DNA of 64,000 nt. It comes from CAWFKW01 sp963816535. GTDB taxonomy: Bacteria > Bacteroidota > Ignavibacteria > Tepidaquicellales > OLB5. This document shows, piece by piece, positions 33,346 to 42,368 of this stretch. The position numbers and the translations under genes were made by a program. The first letter of the stretch is position 1, and each line of letters starts with the position of its first letter. Location of the stretch: positions 124,001-188,000 of the forward strand of contig CAWFKW010000008.1 in the NCBI GenBank assembly GCA_963816535.1, read 5' to 3'. The notes beneath the pieces were generated by a model. It was given only the letters and a program-made list of their open reading frames with translations. It was not told where the DNA came from and did no database searches.

Positions 33346-34674
33346 TTGCATATTTCTCCTGACTCACTAAATCAATCAGAAAAACTAGAAAAACGGACTT
33401 TCGCTCTCCACCTGATTTCGCAGTTTTTTAACGGTATCACACTCGGAGTTGTCCTCCTGCAGGATATTATTCTTAAAAAATCTCTTGGGGGTTCAGATTT
33501 CGAGGTGATGGTAATAGCGCTGTTGATAAACTCTGCATTCCTTGTTTCGATTTACGGAAGCGAAATAGTAAACCGTTCGCGCAGCAGGGCGATAACGATT
33601 ATGAAATTCGGATTCGTCTCCAAGTTATTCTTCATCATCTTACCTTTGATAAACAGTCCCGTATTCTATATAATCTGTATTTCAGCATCCGCTTACCTTG
33701 ATTCGATGATGTTATCATCATGGAATATTGTATTTAAGCATAACTACACTGAAAGGAACCGCAGCAGGCTGTTTTCTTATGTATCCGTTCTGCAGGTTGT
33801 TGTGCTTCTCGGCGTATCAACTCTGTTCGGTCATTTTCTCGATCAGAACCAGAACATATACAGGCTATTCTTCCCTATTGCCGGAATATTCGGCATGCTT
33901 ACATATTACACGCTCTCAAAAATGATCTCTCTTAGCATGGACAACTATGCCGGCAGAGACACAACCTTCAAAAATTCATATTCACTGAAACTCATTAAAG
34001 ATATTCTTGTATTTCCGGCGCGTGATTTGAAAAGGATATTCAACGCAAACAAAGCCTTTTTTAGATTTGAATCCTACTTTTTCCTTTACGGGATGGCGTT
34101 TTTAGTTATAACTCCGGCTGTCCCTGTTTTCCTGGTTGATAATCTGAAACTGGGATACGCCCCTATTTCGCTTGCCAAAGGACTAATATTCAATTCCGCG
34201 CTGATAATCTTCACGCCTTTAATGGGCAGGATGCACGGCAAAGGAAATCCTGAAAAGTTCTGCGGATATGTCTTTATCATACTCTCTCTGACGCCTGTTC
34301 TTTTGGTTTCAGCTAAGTTCACAGGCTTATACGGCGCTTCCATTTCGCCCGAATACATTGTTTATTTCTCTCATTTTGTTTTCGGAATAGGCATGAGCGG
34401 TATCGCTATAGCATGGTCTTTAAGCTCGATCTACTTTGCGCCTGCAAATGAAGTATCAAACTACCAGGCCGCGCATATCACTTTGACCGGAATAAGAGGC
34501 GTATTCAGCCCGGTCCTGGGATTTGCCGTGATGAAAATATTCGGAATTGAATACACTTTTTATCTATCCTCATCGCTGTTCCTGCTTGGAGGGTTCTTAA
34601 TGCTCAAAGAGGCAAGAAAAAACAGGAAAACCCTGGCTTCTATTAGACCGGGTTTAGAAGCAACGAACTTTTGA
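33346..34674 (+). CDS. MFS-like multi-pass permease
   Basis: A 442-residue integral membrane protein with about 11-12 hydrophobic segments in two halves separated by a basic, polar loop (about 203-235, LVFPARDLKRIFNANKAF). This is the general architecture of the major facilitator superfamily. Short GMSGIAIAWSLSS and NYQAAHITLTGIRG segments in the second half resemble MFS helices that face the cavity. The substrate is not recognisable. It starts with TTG 9 bases after the RapZ-like gene, so the two probably share a transcript. Confidence 0.75.
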   Translation: MHISPDSLNQSEKLEKRTFALHLISQFFNGITLGVVLLQDIILKKSLGGSDFEVMVIALLINSAFLVSIYGSEIVNRSRSRAITIMKFGFVSKLFFIILPLINSPVFYIICISASAYLDSMMLSSWNIVFKHNYTERNRSRLFSYVSVLQVVVLLGVSTLFGHFLDQNQNIYRLFFPIAGIFGMLTYYTLSKMISLSMDNYAGRDTTFKNSYSLKLIKDILVFPARDLKRIFNANKAFFRFESYFFLYGMAFLVITPAVPVFLVDNLKLGYAPISLAKGLIFNSALIIFTPLMGRMHGKGNPEKFCGYVFIILSLTPVLLVSAKFTGLYGASISPEYIVYFSHFVFGIGMSGIAIAWSLSSIYFAPANEVSNYQAAHITLTGIRGVFSPVLGFAVMKIFGIEYTFYLSSSLFLLGGFLMLKEARKNRKTLASIRPGLEATNF

Positions 34675-34771
34675 AGTTCTTATCCTGGCTTGAAAGGTTT
34701 TCACTCTGACTTGAGACTTTTCCAAAAAAGAGCGATATTCGTTGACAATTCTGAACAATAAAGTAAAAAAG

Positions 34772-34846
34772 GGGCGGTTAGCTCAGCTGGTTCAGAGCGC
34801 TTGCCTTACAAGCAAGATGTCGGGGGTTCGAATCCCTCACTGCCCA
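34772..34846 (+). tRNA. tRNA-Val (anticodon TAC)
   Basis: GGGCGGT pairs with ACTGCCC, the anticodon arm is CTTGC CTTACAA GCAAG and the T-arm is GGGGG TTCGAAT CCCTC. It is 75 bases with A as discriminator, and CCA is not encoded. A TTGACA lies 24 bases upstream (34742-34747). Confidence 0.95.
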
Positions 34847-34852
34847 CTCGAA

Positions 34853-34890
34853 AAAAGCCAAATTTGAAAAGCAAGTTTGGCTTTTCTTTT
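34853..34890 (+). terminator. intrinsic terminator after tRNA-Val
   Basis: AAAAGCCAAA pairs perfectly with TTTGGCTTTT around a 13-base loop and is followed by CTTTTT. It lies 6 bases past the tRNA. Confidence 0.85.
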
Positions 34891-35062
34891 TGTGGCTCTT
34901 CAAATCAACTTTCTGTAAGTGTACGAAAGATTCCTTTTCATTCTGATTTGTTTTGCATTATGCGCTAAATGGCAATAAAAATAAGTTGTTTCATTATTTG
35001 TTTCTAAAGGCTATATTTGATGAATATTCAAGAAAAATGAACTATTAACCGGTTTCCTCTTA

Positions 35063-36118
35063 GTGCGAAATTCAAAACTATTATTTCTCGTATCGGTAGC
35101 TGCAATTTTTGGTATAAACCTCCTTACAGGATCAATTAATCAATATTATTACCAGATAATCATTTATGCAGGTATAAACATAATTCTCGCTACAAGCCTG
35201 AACTTGATTAATGGTTATACGGGTCAATTCTCGCTCGGCCATGCGGGGTTTATGGCAATTGGAGCTTATTTGTCCGCCGCTATCAGCACTTACTTTGCTC
35301 CCCAGTTAATTTCTATATTAGGAGTTGGTACATTTGGTCATTCTGTATGGTTTGTTTTTGTGTTATTGGCAGGCGGCCTGGGCGCTTCGGTGGCCGGCTT
35401 GATAGTCGGCGTCCCTTCGCTTCGGCTTAAAGGCGACTATCTTGCAATCACTACGCTTGGGTTCAGTGAAATAATAAGAGTTGTAATTCAAAACCTGAGC
35501 ATCATAGGAGCGTCCCAGGGATTCAGGAGCATCTATGTATATGATAACGGCGTGAAGAGTCTGGAGGCTGTACAGGAATACTCGAATATCGGATATAAAT
35601 TCTACGAAGTGCCAAAATACACAGACTTCTTCTGGACTTTTCTTGTTGTTGCAATTATCGTTTTTGGGATTACTAATCTGATGCGTTCGACCTACGGAAG
35701 AGGATTTATAGCCGTTAAAGACGATGAGATAGCGGCCGAAGCTATGGGAATTAATACAACCAGGTTTAAAGTCCGCGCTTTTGTTATTGGCGCTTTCTTT
35801 GCAGGCGTTGCGGGCGGATTGTATGCGCATTTTATTCAATATGTTAATCCTGAAGATTTTAATTTCCTTCGGTCTGTCGAAATTGTTGTAATGGTTATTC
35901 TGGGCGGAATGGGCAGCACTCTGGGAGTTGTAATTGCCGCCGTAATTCTGACAATTCTCCCAGAACTGCTCAGGGACGTGCAGCAGTACCGAATGATCAT
36001 TTATTCGCTTCTAATAATTATTATGATGCTTCTCAGACCTCAGGGGCTTTTTGGTATCAATATCTCCAGGGGAAAGAAATCCGCCAGAGCCGCAGAGGAG
36101 AAATCAAAAAGCGCCTGA
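35063..36118 (+). CDS. livM: branched-chain amino-acid ABC transporter permease, LivM type
   Basis: An inner-membrane permease of 351 residues with about nine to ten hydrophobic segments. Family motifs are GYTGQFSLGHAGFMAIGAY near residue 48, VKDDEIAAEAMGINTTRFKV near 221 and VMVILGGMGSTLGVVIAA near 276. Together with LivH it normally forms the membrane channel of the HAAT importer. It starts with GTG. livG and livF follow directly, but neither LivH nor a binding protein is encoded in front; upstream is tRNA-Val with its terminator. Confidence 0.93.
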   Translation: MRNSKLLFLVSVAAIFGINLLTGSINQYYYQIIIYAGINIILATSLNLINGYTGQFSLGHAGFMAIGAYLSAAISTYFAPQLISILGVGTFGHSVWFVFVLLAGGLGASVAGLIVGVPSLRLKGDYLAITTLGFSEIIRVVIQNLSIIGASQGFRSIYVYDNGVKSLEAVQEYSNIGYKFYEVPKYTDFFWTFLVVAIIVFGITNLMRSTYGRGFIAVKDDEIAAEAMGINTTRFKVRAFVIGAFFAGVAGGLYAHFIQYVNPEDFNFLRSVEIVVMVILGGMGSTLGVVIAAVILTILPELLRDVQQYRMIIYSLLIIIMMLLRPQGLFGINISRGKKSARAAEEKSKSA

Positions 36119-36149
36119 ATAAGCGCCTGCTTCAGGAGAAATTAGTTTA

Positions 36150-36920
36150 ATGGAGATACTAAAATTAGATAATTGCACAATAAGGTTCGGCGGCCTTACA
36201 GCGGTTGACAGCCTTTCCACGTATGTTGGGCAAAATGAGCTTGTTGGAATGATCGGCCCCAATGGCGCAGGCAAAACCACCGTGTTTAATATCGTTACCG
36301 GCGTGTATGACCCAACTGAAGGCGACGTAATGTTTAACGGCGAAAGTATAGTTAAGTATAAACCGTTTGAGGTTACCGCCAAAGGAATTGCGCGGACCTT
36401 TCAGAATGTAAGATTGTGCCAGAGCTTGTCTATCAGAGACAACGTGAGAATATCATTTAATAAGTCATGCCAATCAAGATTAATAAGCTCAGTGCTTCAG
36501 CCACCCGGTTTTTTTAAAGAGGAAAGAGAAATTGACAACGAAATTGACAGTCTTCTTGAAATGTTCGATCTTCATGTAGATTCAGATGACTATGCTAAGA
36601 ACCTGCCTTACGGCGAGCAGCGCAAGCTTGAAATTGTGCGGGCTCTGGCAACCAAGCCAAAATTACTGCTTCTTGATGAACCGGCCGCGGGCATGAATCC
36701 GTCTGAGAAAAAGGACCTTATGAAGCTGATTCAAAACGTTAAAGAGAAATTCAATATTTCCATTCTGCTTGTCGAGCATGATATGAGCGTTGTAATGGGA
36801 ATATGCGAAAGAATTTTTGTTCTTGACTACGGCAAGAAAATTGCAGAAGGAAAGCCGGAAGAGATTCAGAAGAACCCAAAAGTAATTGAAGCTTATTTAG
36901 GCGAAGAGGTGACAAAGTAA
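36150..36920 (+). CDS. livG: branched-chain amino-acid ABC transporter ATPase, LivG type
   Basis: A 256-residue ATP-binding subunit. Walker A is GPNGAGKTTVFN, the Q-loop region is RTFQNVRLCQ, the signature is LPYGEQRKLEIVRALA, and Walker B/D-loop is LLLLDEPAAGMNP followed by the H-loop VEHDMSVVM. The longer insert between Q-loop and signature is typical of LivG as against LivF. It lies 31 bases after livM and one base before livF, so the three form one unit. Confidence 0.95.
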   Translation: MEILKLDNCTIRFGGLTAVDSLSTYVGQNELVGMIGPNGAGKTTVFNIVTGVYDPTEGDVMFNGESIVKYKPFEVTAKGIARTFQNVRLCQSLSIRDNVRISFNKSCQSRLISSVLQPPGFFKEEREIDNEIDSLLEMFDLHVDSDDYAKNLPYGEQRKLEIVRALATKPKLLLLDEPAAGMNPSEKKDLMKLIQNVKEKFNISILLVEHDMSVVMGICERIFVLDYGKKIAEGKPEEIQKNPKVIEAYLGEEVTK

Positions 36921-36921
36921 T

Positions 36922-37632
36922 ATGCTGAAAGTAGAAGGGCTTATTGTAAACTACGGGGCCATAAAAGCTATAAGGGGCCTATCGATAAATGTGGCTGAAG
37001 GATCGATCGTAACGCTGATAGGCGCCAATGGCGCCGGAAAAACAACCACGCTTCGAGCGATTTCATGCATAGTAAAATCATCGGGCGGCAAAGTGTATTA
37101 TGATGATAAAGACATAACAAATCTGGCGCCGCATAAGATAGTTGAAATGGGAATATCCCAGGTCCCTGAAGGGAGGCTCATCTTTGCGAATCTTTCTGTA
37201 AAAGAGAACCTAGATATGGGGGCGTATTTAAGAAAGGATAAAAGCGGCATTGGGAAAGACATGGAATTCATTTTTGCCATATTTCCGAGGCTCAGGGAAA
37301 GAATCAAACAACCCGGGGGAACGCTTTCAGGCGGCGAGCAGCAGATGCTCGCCATTTCAAGAGCCTTAATGTCAAAACCACGGCTTTTGCTGCTGGACGA
37401 GCCTTCTTTGGGCATAGCTCCAATTCTTGTAAAAACAATATTTGAGAAGATTGTTGAAGTAAATAAAACGCTTGGCACTACAATTCTGCTGGTTGAGCAG
37501 AACGCAAATTTAGCGTTATCTGTAGCAAGTTATGGATATGTTCTTGAAACAGGAAATATTATTTTGGAAGGTACAACAAAGGACCTGGCCAATAACCCGG
37601 AAGTTAGAAGGGCGTATTTGGGAGGTTCCTGA
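36922..37632 (+). CDS. livF: branched-chain amino-acid ABC transporter ATPase, LivF type
   Basis: The second ATPase, 236 residues. Walker A is GANGAGKTTTLRA, the Q-loop is QVPEGRLIF, the signature is LSGGEQQMLAISRALM and Walker B is LLLLDEPSLGIAP. The VPEGR/LSGGEQQML combination is characteristic of LivF. It closes the livMGF unit. The stop is followed by a short degenerate relative of the AATCCGAA repeat (37631-37653, read on the minus strand). Confidence 0.95.
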   Translation: MLKVEGLIVNYGAIKAIRGLSINVAEGSIVTLIGANGAGKTTTLRAISCIVKSSGGKVYYDDKDITNLAPHKIVEMGISQVPEGRLIFANLSVKENLDMGAYLRKDKSGIGKDMEFIFAIFPRLRERIKQPGGTLSGGEQQMLAISRALMSKPRLLLLDEPSLGIAPILVKTIFEKIVEVNKTLGTTILLVEQNANLALSVASYGYVLETGNIILEGTTKDLANNPEVRRAYLGGS

Positions 37633-37782
37633 TTTCAGATTTCCGAATTGTCTACGCGAAATAAAGAAAATATTCAAAAATAAAATTTCTATCATCCCGG
37701 ATAGTTATTGTATGAAAAATAGACGATTACTTAGTTTTTTAATTTGAAAATGACAATCCGCAATTCTGGAATAAAAATTTTA

Positions 37783-37790
37783 TAATTTTG
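37783..37790 (+). promoter_or_regulatory. promoter -7 element (TAATTTTG) of the aminotransferase gene
   Basis: TAATTTTG matches the Bacteroidota TAnnTTTG consensus and lies 17 bases before the ATG, leaving room for a short leader with AGAGAG. The -33 region has no exact TTG. Confidence 0.5.
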
Positions 37791-37807
37791 CAATTAAAGA
37801 GAGAACA

Positions 37808-38971
37808 ATGATTCAATTAGCTGACAGAGCGCACAGGCTCGGAACCGAAACTGCATTTGAAGTGCTTGCCAAGGCAAGAAAACTTGAGGCTGAGGGAAAA
37901 AAGATCGTTCACCTGGAAATCGGCGAGCCTGATTTCACTACGCCCAAAAATATCTGCGATGCCGCGATAAGGTCAATTCAGGCAGGCGATACTCATTACA
38001 CGCCGGCGCCGGGAACCATGGATATCAGGAACTCCATTGCAAAATATGTTTCAAATACGCGACAGCTTGATTTCTCGGCGGAGAATGTCGTAATGACCCC
38101 GGGCGCTAAGCCTATAATGTTCTTTCTTATGCTCGCGCTTATTGGAAAAAGCGATGAAGTTATATATCCGAATCCTGGTTTCCCTATCTATGAATCGATG
38201 ATAAATTTTTCCGGCGGAACCGCTGTGCCTCTTCATCTCAAAGAAGAAAACGGGTTCAAAATTGATATTAAGGAATTTGAACGCCTTGTAACAAACAAAA
38301 CCAAGCTTGTCATAATAAATACTCCGGGAAATCCAACAGGCAAGACCATTCCAAGATCAGACATCGAAGCAATTGCAGATATACTGAAGGACCGGGATAC
38401 ATACATATTATCGGATGAGATCTATTCAAGGATACTTTACGACGGAGCTGAAGTATTTTCGATCAGCAAACTGCCCGGTTTTAAAGAACGGACAATCATA
38501 CTTGACGGGTTTTCAAAAACATACGCCATGACAGGGTGGCGCGCAGGGTACGGCGTAATGAGCGCCGATCTTGTCCCTATAATTTCAAAATTAATGGTCA
38601 ACAGCAACTCATGCACCAACGCATTTGTGCAAAAAGCCTGCATTGAGGCTCTTGAGGGCCCGCAAAACGCAGTTGACGAAATGGTCGCAGAATTCAAAAA
38701 GCGCCGAGACGTTATTGTAAAAGGTTTAAAAGGGGTGAAGGGTTTTTCGTGCACGCTTCCAGACGGCGCGTTCTACGCATTCCCCAACATAACCGCCACC
38801 GGGCTGAGCTCTAAGGATTTAGCCGATAAACTGATGTATGAAGCAGGGGTTGCATGTTTGGCGGGCACTTCTTTCGGCAAATTCGGAGAAGGTTATTTAA
38901 GGTTTTCATATGCAAATTCAGTTGAAAATATCGGGATTGCGATTAATAGCATGAAGAAGCTTCTGAATTGA
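37808..38971 (+). CDS. PLP-dependent class I/II aminotransferase (aspartate aminotransferase-like)
   Basis: A fold-type I transaminase of 387 residues. It has EIGEPDFTTP near residue 37, HYTPAPG, NTPGNPTGKTI, the Asp/Tyr pair in LSDEIYSRILYDG, and the PLP lysine in GFSKTYAMTGWRAGYG near 240. It ends with the substrate-arginine segment LRFSYANSV. This is the AspC/PatA-like subgroup, so aspartate or a related amino acid is the likely substrate, but the exact one is not determined. It is transcribed from its own promoter after livF. A short CCGGAT...ATCCGG hairpin (38983-39009) follows the stop. Confidence 0.92.
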   Translation: MIQLADRAHRLGTETAFEVLAKARKLEAEGKKIVHLEIGEPDFTTPKNICDAAIRSIQAGDTHYTPAPGTMDIRNSIAKYVSNTRQLDFSAENVVMTPGAKPIMFFLMLALIGKSDEVIYPNPGFPIYESMINFSGGTAVPLHLKEENGFKIDIKEFERLVTNKTKLVIINTPGNPTGKTIPRSDIEAIADILKDRDTYILSDEIYSRILYDGAEVFSISKLPGFKERTIILDGFSKTYAMTGWRAGYGVMSADLVPIISKLMVNSNSCTNAFVQKACIEALEGPQNAVDEMVAEFKKRRDVIVKGLKGVKGFSCTLPDGAFYAFPNITATGLSSKDLADKLMYEAGVACLAGTSFGKFGEGYLRFSYANSVENIGIAINSMKKLLN

Positions 38972-39067
38972 TTTTTATTTGACCGGATGCTGTCATAACG
39001 CGTATCCGGCTTGTTCCAAAATAAATAAATTCCCTATTTCTTTTTGAACTTTTTGAGTTAAATTCAG

Positions 39068-40054
39068 ATGAATAATCATATTGCTGTCCGCTCAACGCTC
39101 CTTTCTATTTTGCTTATTGCATCCTTAGCGCAACCAGGCTCTGTTGCGGCCTCAGGCTCTTCAATTTATGATGTAAGGATTTCACTGCTCAATAAGGCTT
39201 TATTTTCGTCACAGCCGGTGGATGTTCAGCTACTGGATGATAAGGCTTATATTCTGGCCGGATTAACAGTCACACGGTTTAACGTTTCTGACCCTGCGGA
39301 TATTAAAGACCAGCTCAGCTTCGGAAATATTGCCGGGGTAGACGCCATGGCATTCAGCTCAAGGTACGGATATTTTCTTTCCGGCGGGCGGGTAAAGATA
39401 TTCGATTTGACGACTAATCCGCCAATGGATAGAGGATATTTTGAAACCCAAAATACGGTCGCAAAACTCTGCGTACTGAACGGATACTTATTTTTGCTTA
39501 GAAGGGACCTTGGGCTATTTGTGTACGATATAAAGAATCCCGAAATGCCGATCCTGAAAGGAAACCAGATCATATTCGGCGATGCAAATTCAATGTATAT
39601 TAAAGGTGAAAGCGCGTATATAACAAGCTCAAACGCCAGATTTCAGATAATAGACTACACCGACCCGGTAAAGCTTCCGATAGTAGGCACTTATTTTATG
39701 GGGACCAACTTTTATGACGTGTTTGTCCAGGATAATTTTGCATATATCAGCCAGGGCAGCTCGGGCGTACAGGTTCTTAATATTGAAACCCCTTCAAATC
39801 CGCAGTGGGTAACCAACATTTTTTCAAGAAAATCTTCTAAACAGGTAGTTGTTTCTAATTACTATGCTTGGGTAAACGATGATAATACTATACAGGCATT
39901 CTACAACAAAGATGCGAGAAGTTACCTCTATGCAGGAGCATATGATAACGAGGGCGCATCCATAAACAGGATAGCGGTAATAAACGGTAAGTATATACTG
40001 CTTTGTTCAAGCGACGGGTATCTGAAAGTCCTTCAGATTGAATATAACTATTAG
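39068..40054 (+). CDS. exported LVIVD-repeat beta-propeller protein
   Basis: A 328-residue exported protein with a signal peptide (about 1-29). At least six repeats of the LVIVD type follow, in which a short hydrophobic strand is followed by a D-x-x-NP/DP turn (DDKAYILAG...NVSDPADI, NGYLFLLRRD...DIKNPEMP, ESAYITSS...DYTDPVKL, DNFAYISQ...NIETPSNP). Such proteins form surface or periplasmic propellers with no defined catalytic role. No sorting domain or lipobox is present, so it is probably soluble in the periplasm or secreted. The next gene is convergent. Confidence 0.82.
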   Translation: MNNHIAVRSTLLSILLIASLAQPGSVAASGSSIYDVRISLLNKALFSSQPVDVQLLDDKAYILAGLTVTRFNVSDPADIKDQLSFGNIAGVDAMAFSSRYGYFLSGGRVKIFDLTTNPPMDRGYFETQNTVAKLCVLNGYLFLLRRDLGLFVYDIKNPEMPILKGNQIIFGDANSMYIKGESAYITSSNARFQIIDYTDPVKLPIVGTYFMGTNFYDVFVQDNFAYISQGSSGVQVLNIETPSNPQWVTNIFSRKSSKQVVVSNYYAWVNDDNTIQAFYNKDARSYLYAGAYDNEGASINRIAVINGKYILLCSSDGYLKVLQIEYNY

Positions 40055-40103
40055 TATTTCGGAATGTCCATTGCGGAATAAAAACATTCTGTTCCGCATT
40101 TTA

Positions 40104-40136
40104 AATCCGCAATCTATAGTCCGAAATCCGAAATCT
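40104..40136. repeat. AATCCGAAATCC-type repeat
   Basis: AATCCGCAATCTATAGTCC followed by two GAAATCC/GAAATCT units. It shares 28 of 33 positions with 7343-7376, which lies inside a coding region, and weaker similarity with 37631-37653. It sits in the gap between two convergent genes. Confidence 0.55.
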
Positions 40137-40138
40137 AA

Positions 40139-40867
40139 TCATACTCTCCCGTACATCCTAATTACATTTCCTCTCTGAGATCTAGAGCTATCTGATAGCA
40201 AAAACATTATTGTTTCAGCAATATCCTCCGGCGCGACCCATTTGGAAAAATCCTGGTTCTGAATGGATTCGCGGTTTGCAGGCGTATCTATGATACTTGG
40301 GATTATTACGCTTGCTGTGATATTTGATTCTTTACACTCTTCGGCGATCGTCTGCATAAGATTAACTACTCCGGCTTTAGAAAATGAATATGCAAATTTA
40401 CCTATAGTTAATTCAATAGCCTGTTTTGAACCTATCGATACTATCCTTCCATAATTATTAGTAATCATATTCTTAAGACAAGCCTGCGAAAAATAAAAAG
40501 TACTGAAAAAATTTAGTTTGAGTTGTTTTTCAAGAAGACCTGTATCAGTATCTGCAACAAACCTCTTTGGATGAAAACCGCCGATCGTATTTACGAGATA
40601 ATCAACCCGTCCGGCAAGCTTTATTACATCATCAACAAATCCCCTGACCTCAAACTCATTTGAAGCATCGCAAGGCAGAGCATAAATTTTTCGAAGACTA
40701 AAGCCGCCTTCTTTTTCCAATGAATTATCAAAAACTTTTTTGAAATTCTCAACAGACTGCACCGGCAAGTAAACTTTCATGCCCGCTTCAACGAATTTCT
40801 TAACCACTACTCTACCCAGCGCGCCTGTGCCGCCGGTAACAATAGATATTTTATCCCGAAAGTCCAT
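40139..40867 (-). CDS. short-chain dehydrogenase/reductase
   Basis: A Rossmann-fold NAD(P)-dependent oxidoreductase of 242 residues. The cofactor loop is TGGTGALGRVV (an atypical TGxxGxxG with an extra Gly), the middle has LVNTIGGF (in place of NNAG), the catalytic Ser is in RIVSIGSKQ, and the Tyr/Lys pair is in YSFSKAG. The substrate is unknown. A VNTIGG variant is seen in SDRs not obviously linked to fatty-acid synthesis. It stands alone between the LVIVD gene and anmK. Confidence 0.9.
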   Translation of the reverse strand: MDFRDKISIVTGGTGALGRVVVKKFVEAGMKVYLPVQSVENFKKVFDNSLEKEGGFSLRKIYALPCDASNEFEVRGFVDDVIKLAGRVDYLVNTIGGFHPKRFVADTDTGLLEKQLKLNFFSTFYFSQACLKNMITNNYGRIVSIGSKQAIELTIGKFAYSFSKAGVVNLMQTIAEECKESNITASVIIPSIIDTPANRESIQNQDFSKWVAPEDIAETIMFLLSDSSRSQRGNVIRMYGRV

Positions 40868-40882
40868 TTTATTTTTCCTGGC

Positions 40883-40896
40883 CCCGCGAAGGCGGG
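40883..40896. repeat. small GC palindrome (CCCGC GAAG GCGGG)
   Basis: A 5-base stem with a 4-base loop in the gap upstream of the SDR gene. It belongs to a set of CCCGC/GCGGG palindromes in the window (7297, 32646, 32891, 42282). Confidence 0.45.
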
Positions 40897-40946
40897 ATCC
40901 CCATATTTATGAAAATTAAGATTCCCCTATTTCTAAAATTAGCTAA

Positions 40947-42134
40947 TCATAGAGCAAAACATATCTTCCCTAAAACCACATTCTTCTTTGCCCCGGTCAC
41001 AGAAGGCATATTGGCGGAATTCCGCGCCAAGCATTCGTTGGCAAGAACCGCGAACAAGACAGCCTCTTTATTATCGATATTAATCCCAGATAGGTTCACT
41101 TGATTGATAACAACCTCTTTAAAATAGTTAGATAAGCTTTGATATATAACAGGATTTTTTGCACCACCACCGCTGATTATTAGCTCATCAATGCTGCATT
41201 TTTTGCTTAGGAACTTTTTATAGTTGCACCAGATCGAATATGCTGTAAATTCAGTAACAGTTCTGATAATATCAAAGTTGCTTAATCCTTTGGCCGCCCT
41301 GAGCAATTGCGACTGGAACCTGTTATTATAATGCTCTCTTCCGGTTGATTTAGGCGGTTTCTTCGCATGATAATTATCCTTTTTTAGCCAACTAAGCAGT
41401 TTAGCATTAACTGTACCTTTGGATGCTATCTTTCCGTGCTTATCAAACTCCAAACCGAACAACTTTTTTACCAGTCCATCAATTAACATATTCCCCGGTC
41501 CGGTATCAAACGCAGTTACCGCAGATTTGCTGCAGTTTTTAGATAAAATTGTAATATTTGAAATACCGCCAATGTTAAGCAACGCCCTATTAACGGTTTT
41601 GCTCCTGAAAAGAATATAATCCAGATAAGGGACCAATGGGGCGCCATCGCCTCCTGCGGCGCAATCAGAAACTCTGAAATCGCCAACCGTAGTTATTCCG
41701 GTTAAGCTGGCAATTACTGATGGGTCCCCAATTTGCAAAGTCGATTTGAGCTTGAAACCCAGGAAATCCTTGGGTTTCGGAAGGTGGTGAATTGTTTGGC
41801 CATGAGAGCCGATAAAATCAATATCTGTCGGCTTCAAGCCGTTGGTTTGGCAGAGTTTAAGAGCTGAATCGGCGAATAACTTTCCAAGAACTGCATTTAA
41901 TCTGCATATCTCATCAATTCTCGCCGTCTTAACAGAAGAATTCTTAAGAACCGCAAGCTTTACTTTTGGTGGAAACCTGTAGGTCTTAAAATCCAGAACG
42001 CTGAGCTTCGTATTTACTCCAAATTTCTGAATTTTTACCAGAACTGCATCAATACCATCGATGGAAGTGCCTGATAACAGCCCTATAACCAACTTCCCGC
42101 TATCAGACTTAAATTTCTGAAATTTCCTATTCAT
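40947..42134 (-). CDS. anmK: anhydro-N-acetylmuramic acid kinase
   Basis: AnmK opens and phosphorylates 1,6-anhydro-MurNAc to MurNAc-6-P in peptidoglycan recycling. The 395-residue ASKHA-fold protein has the phosphate loop GLLSGTSIDGIDAVLV near residue 18, FIGSHGQTIHHLP, LQIGDPSVIA, the catalytic-Asp segment TTVGDFRVSDCAAGGDGAPL, LLNIGGISNI, AFDTGPGNMLID and a late ISGGGAKNP. All are family hallmarks and length is typical. The C-terminal half is rich in Lys and Asn. No murQ or other recycling gene is adjacent. Confidence 0.93.
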   Translation of the reverse strand: MNRKFQKFKSDSGKLVIGLLSGTSIDGIDAVLVKIQKFGVNTKLSVLDFKTYRFPPKVKLAVLKNSSVKTARIDEICRLNAVLGKLFADSALKLCQTNGLKPTDIDFIGSHGQTIHHLPKPKDFLGFKLKSTLQIGDPSVIASLTGITTVGDFRVSDCAAGGDGAPLVPYLDYILFRSKTVNRALLNIGGISNITILSKNCSKSAVTAFDTGPGNMLIDGLVKKLFGLEFDKHGKIASKGTVNAKLLSWLKKDNYHAKKPPKSTGREHYNNRFQSQLLRAAKGLSNFDIIRTVTEFTAYSIWCNYKKFLSKKCSIDELIISGGGAKNPVIYQSLSNYFKEVVINQVNLSGINIDNKEAVLFAVLANECLARNSANMPSVTGAKKNVVLGKICFAL

Positions 42135-42281
42135 AAGAAATCAAATTTACCTAAAAACATTTGAATAAGAAATCTAATCGAGATCACAATAAATATGGAA
42201 TTTAAGCTTGGCAAAATAAAATAAAACAAATTGTCTGTATTATTCGTCTGGAAAAGAAAAGATATTTTGAATAGCCATGAG

Positions 42282-42301
42282 ATTCCCGCCTTCGCGGGAA
42301 T
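42282..42301. repeat. 20-base palindrome (ATTCCCGC cttc GCGGGAAT)
   Basis: A perfect 8-base stem with a 4-base loop in the divergent gap between anmK and the trigger factor gene. It is related to the other CCCGC/GCGGG palindromes in the window. Confidence 0.6.
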
Positions 42302-42316
42302 GAACTTTGAATTACA

Positions 42317-42347
42317 TTGATAGCCGATTGAAATAAAGCTATATTTG
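42317..42347 (+). promoter_or_regulatory. Bacteroidota-type promoter of tig-clpP
   Basis: A TTG at 42317-42319, a 20-base spacer and TATATTTG at 42340-42347 match the -33 TTG / -7 TAnnTTTG consensus and spacing. The ATG of the trigger factor gene follows 22 bases downstream. Confidence 0.6.
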
Positions 42348-42368
42348 TCTTTTAATTCATATAAACTG

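Noticed and set aside
35363..35839. A 158-codon minus-strand frame inside livM
   Set aside because: Antisense shadow of a clear LivM permease with family motifs.
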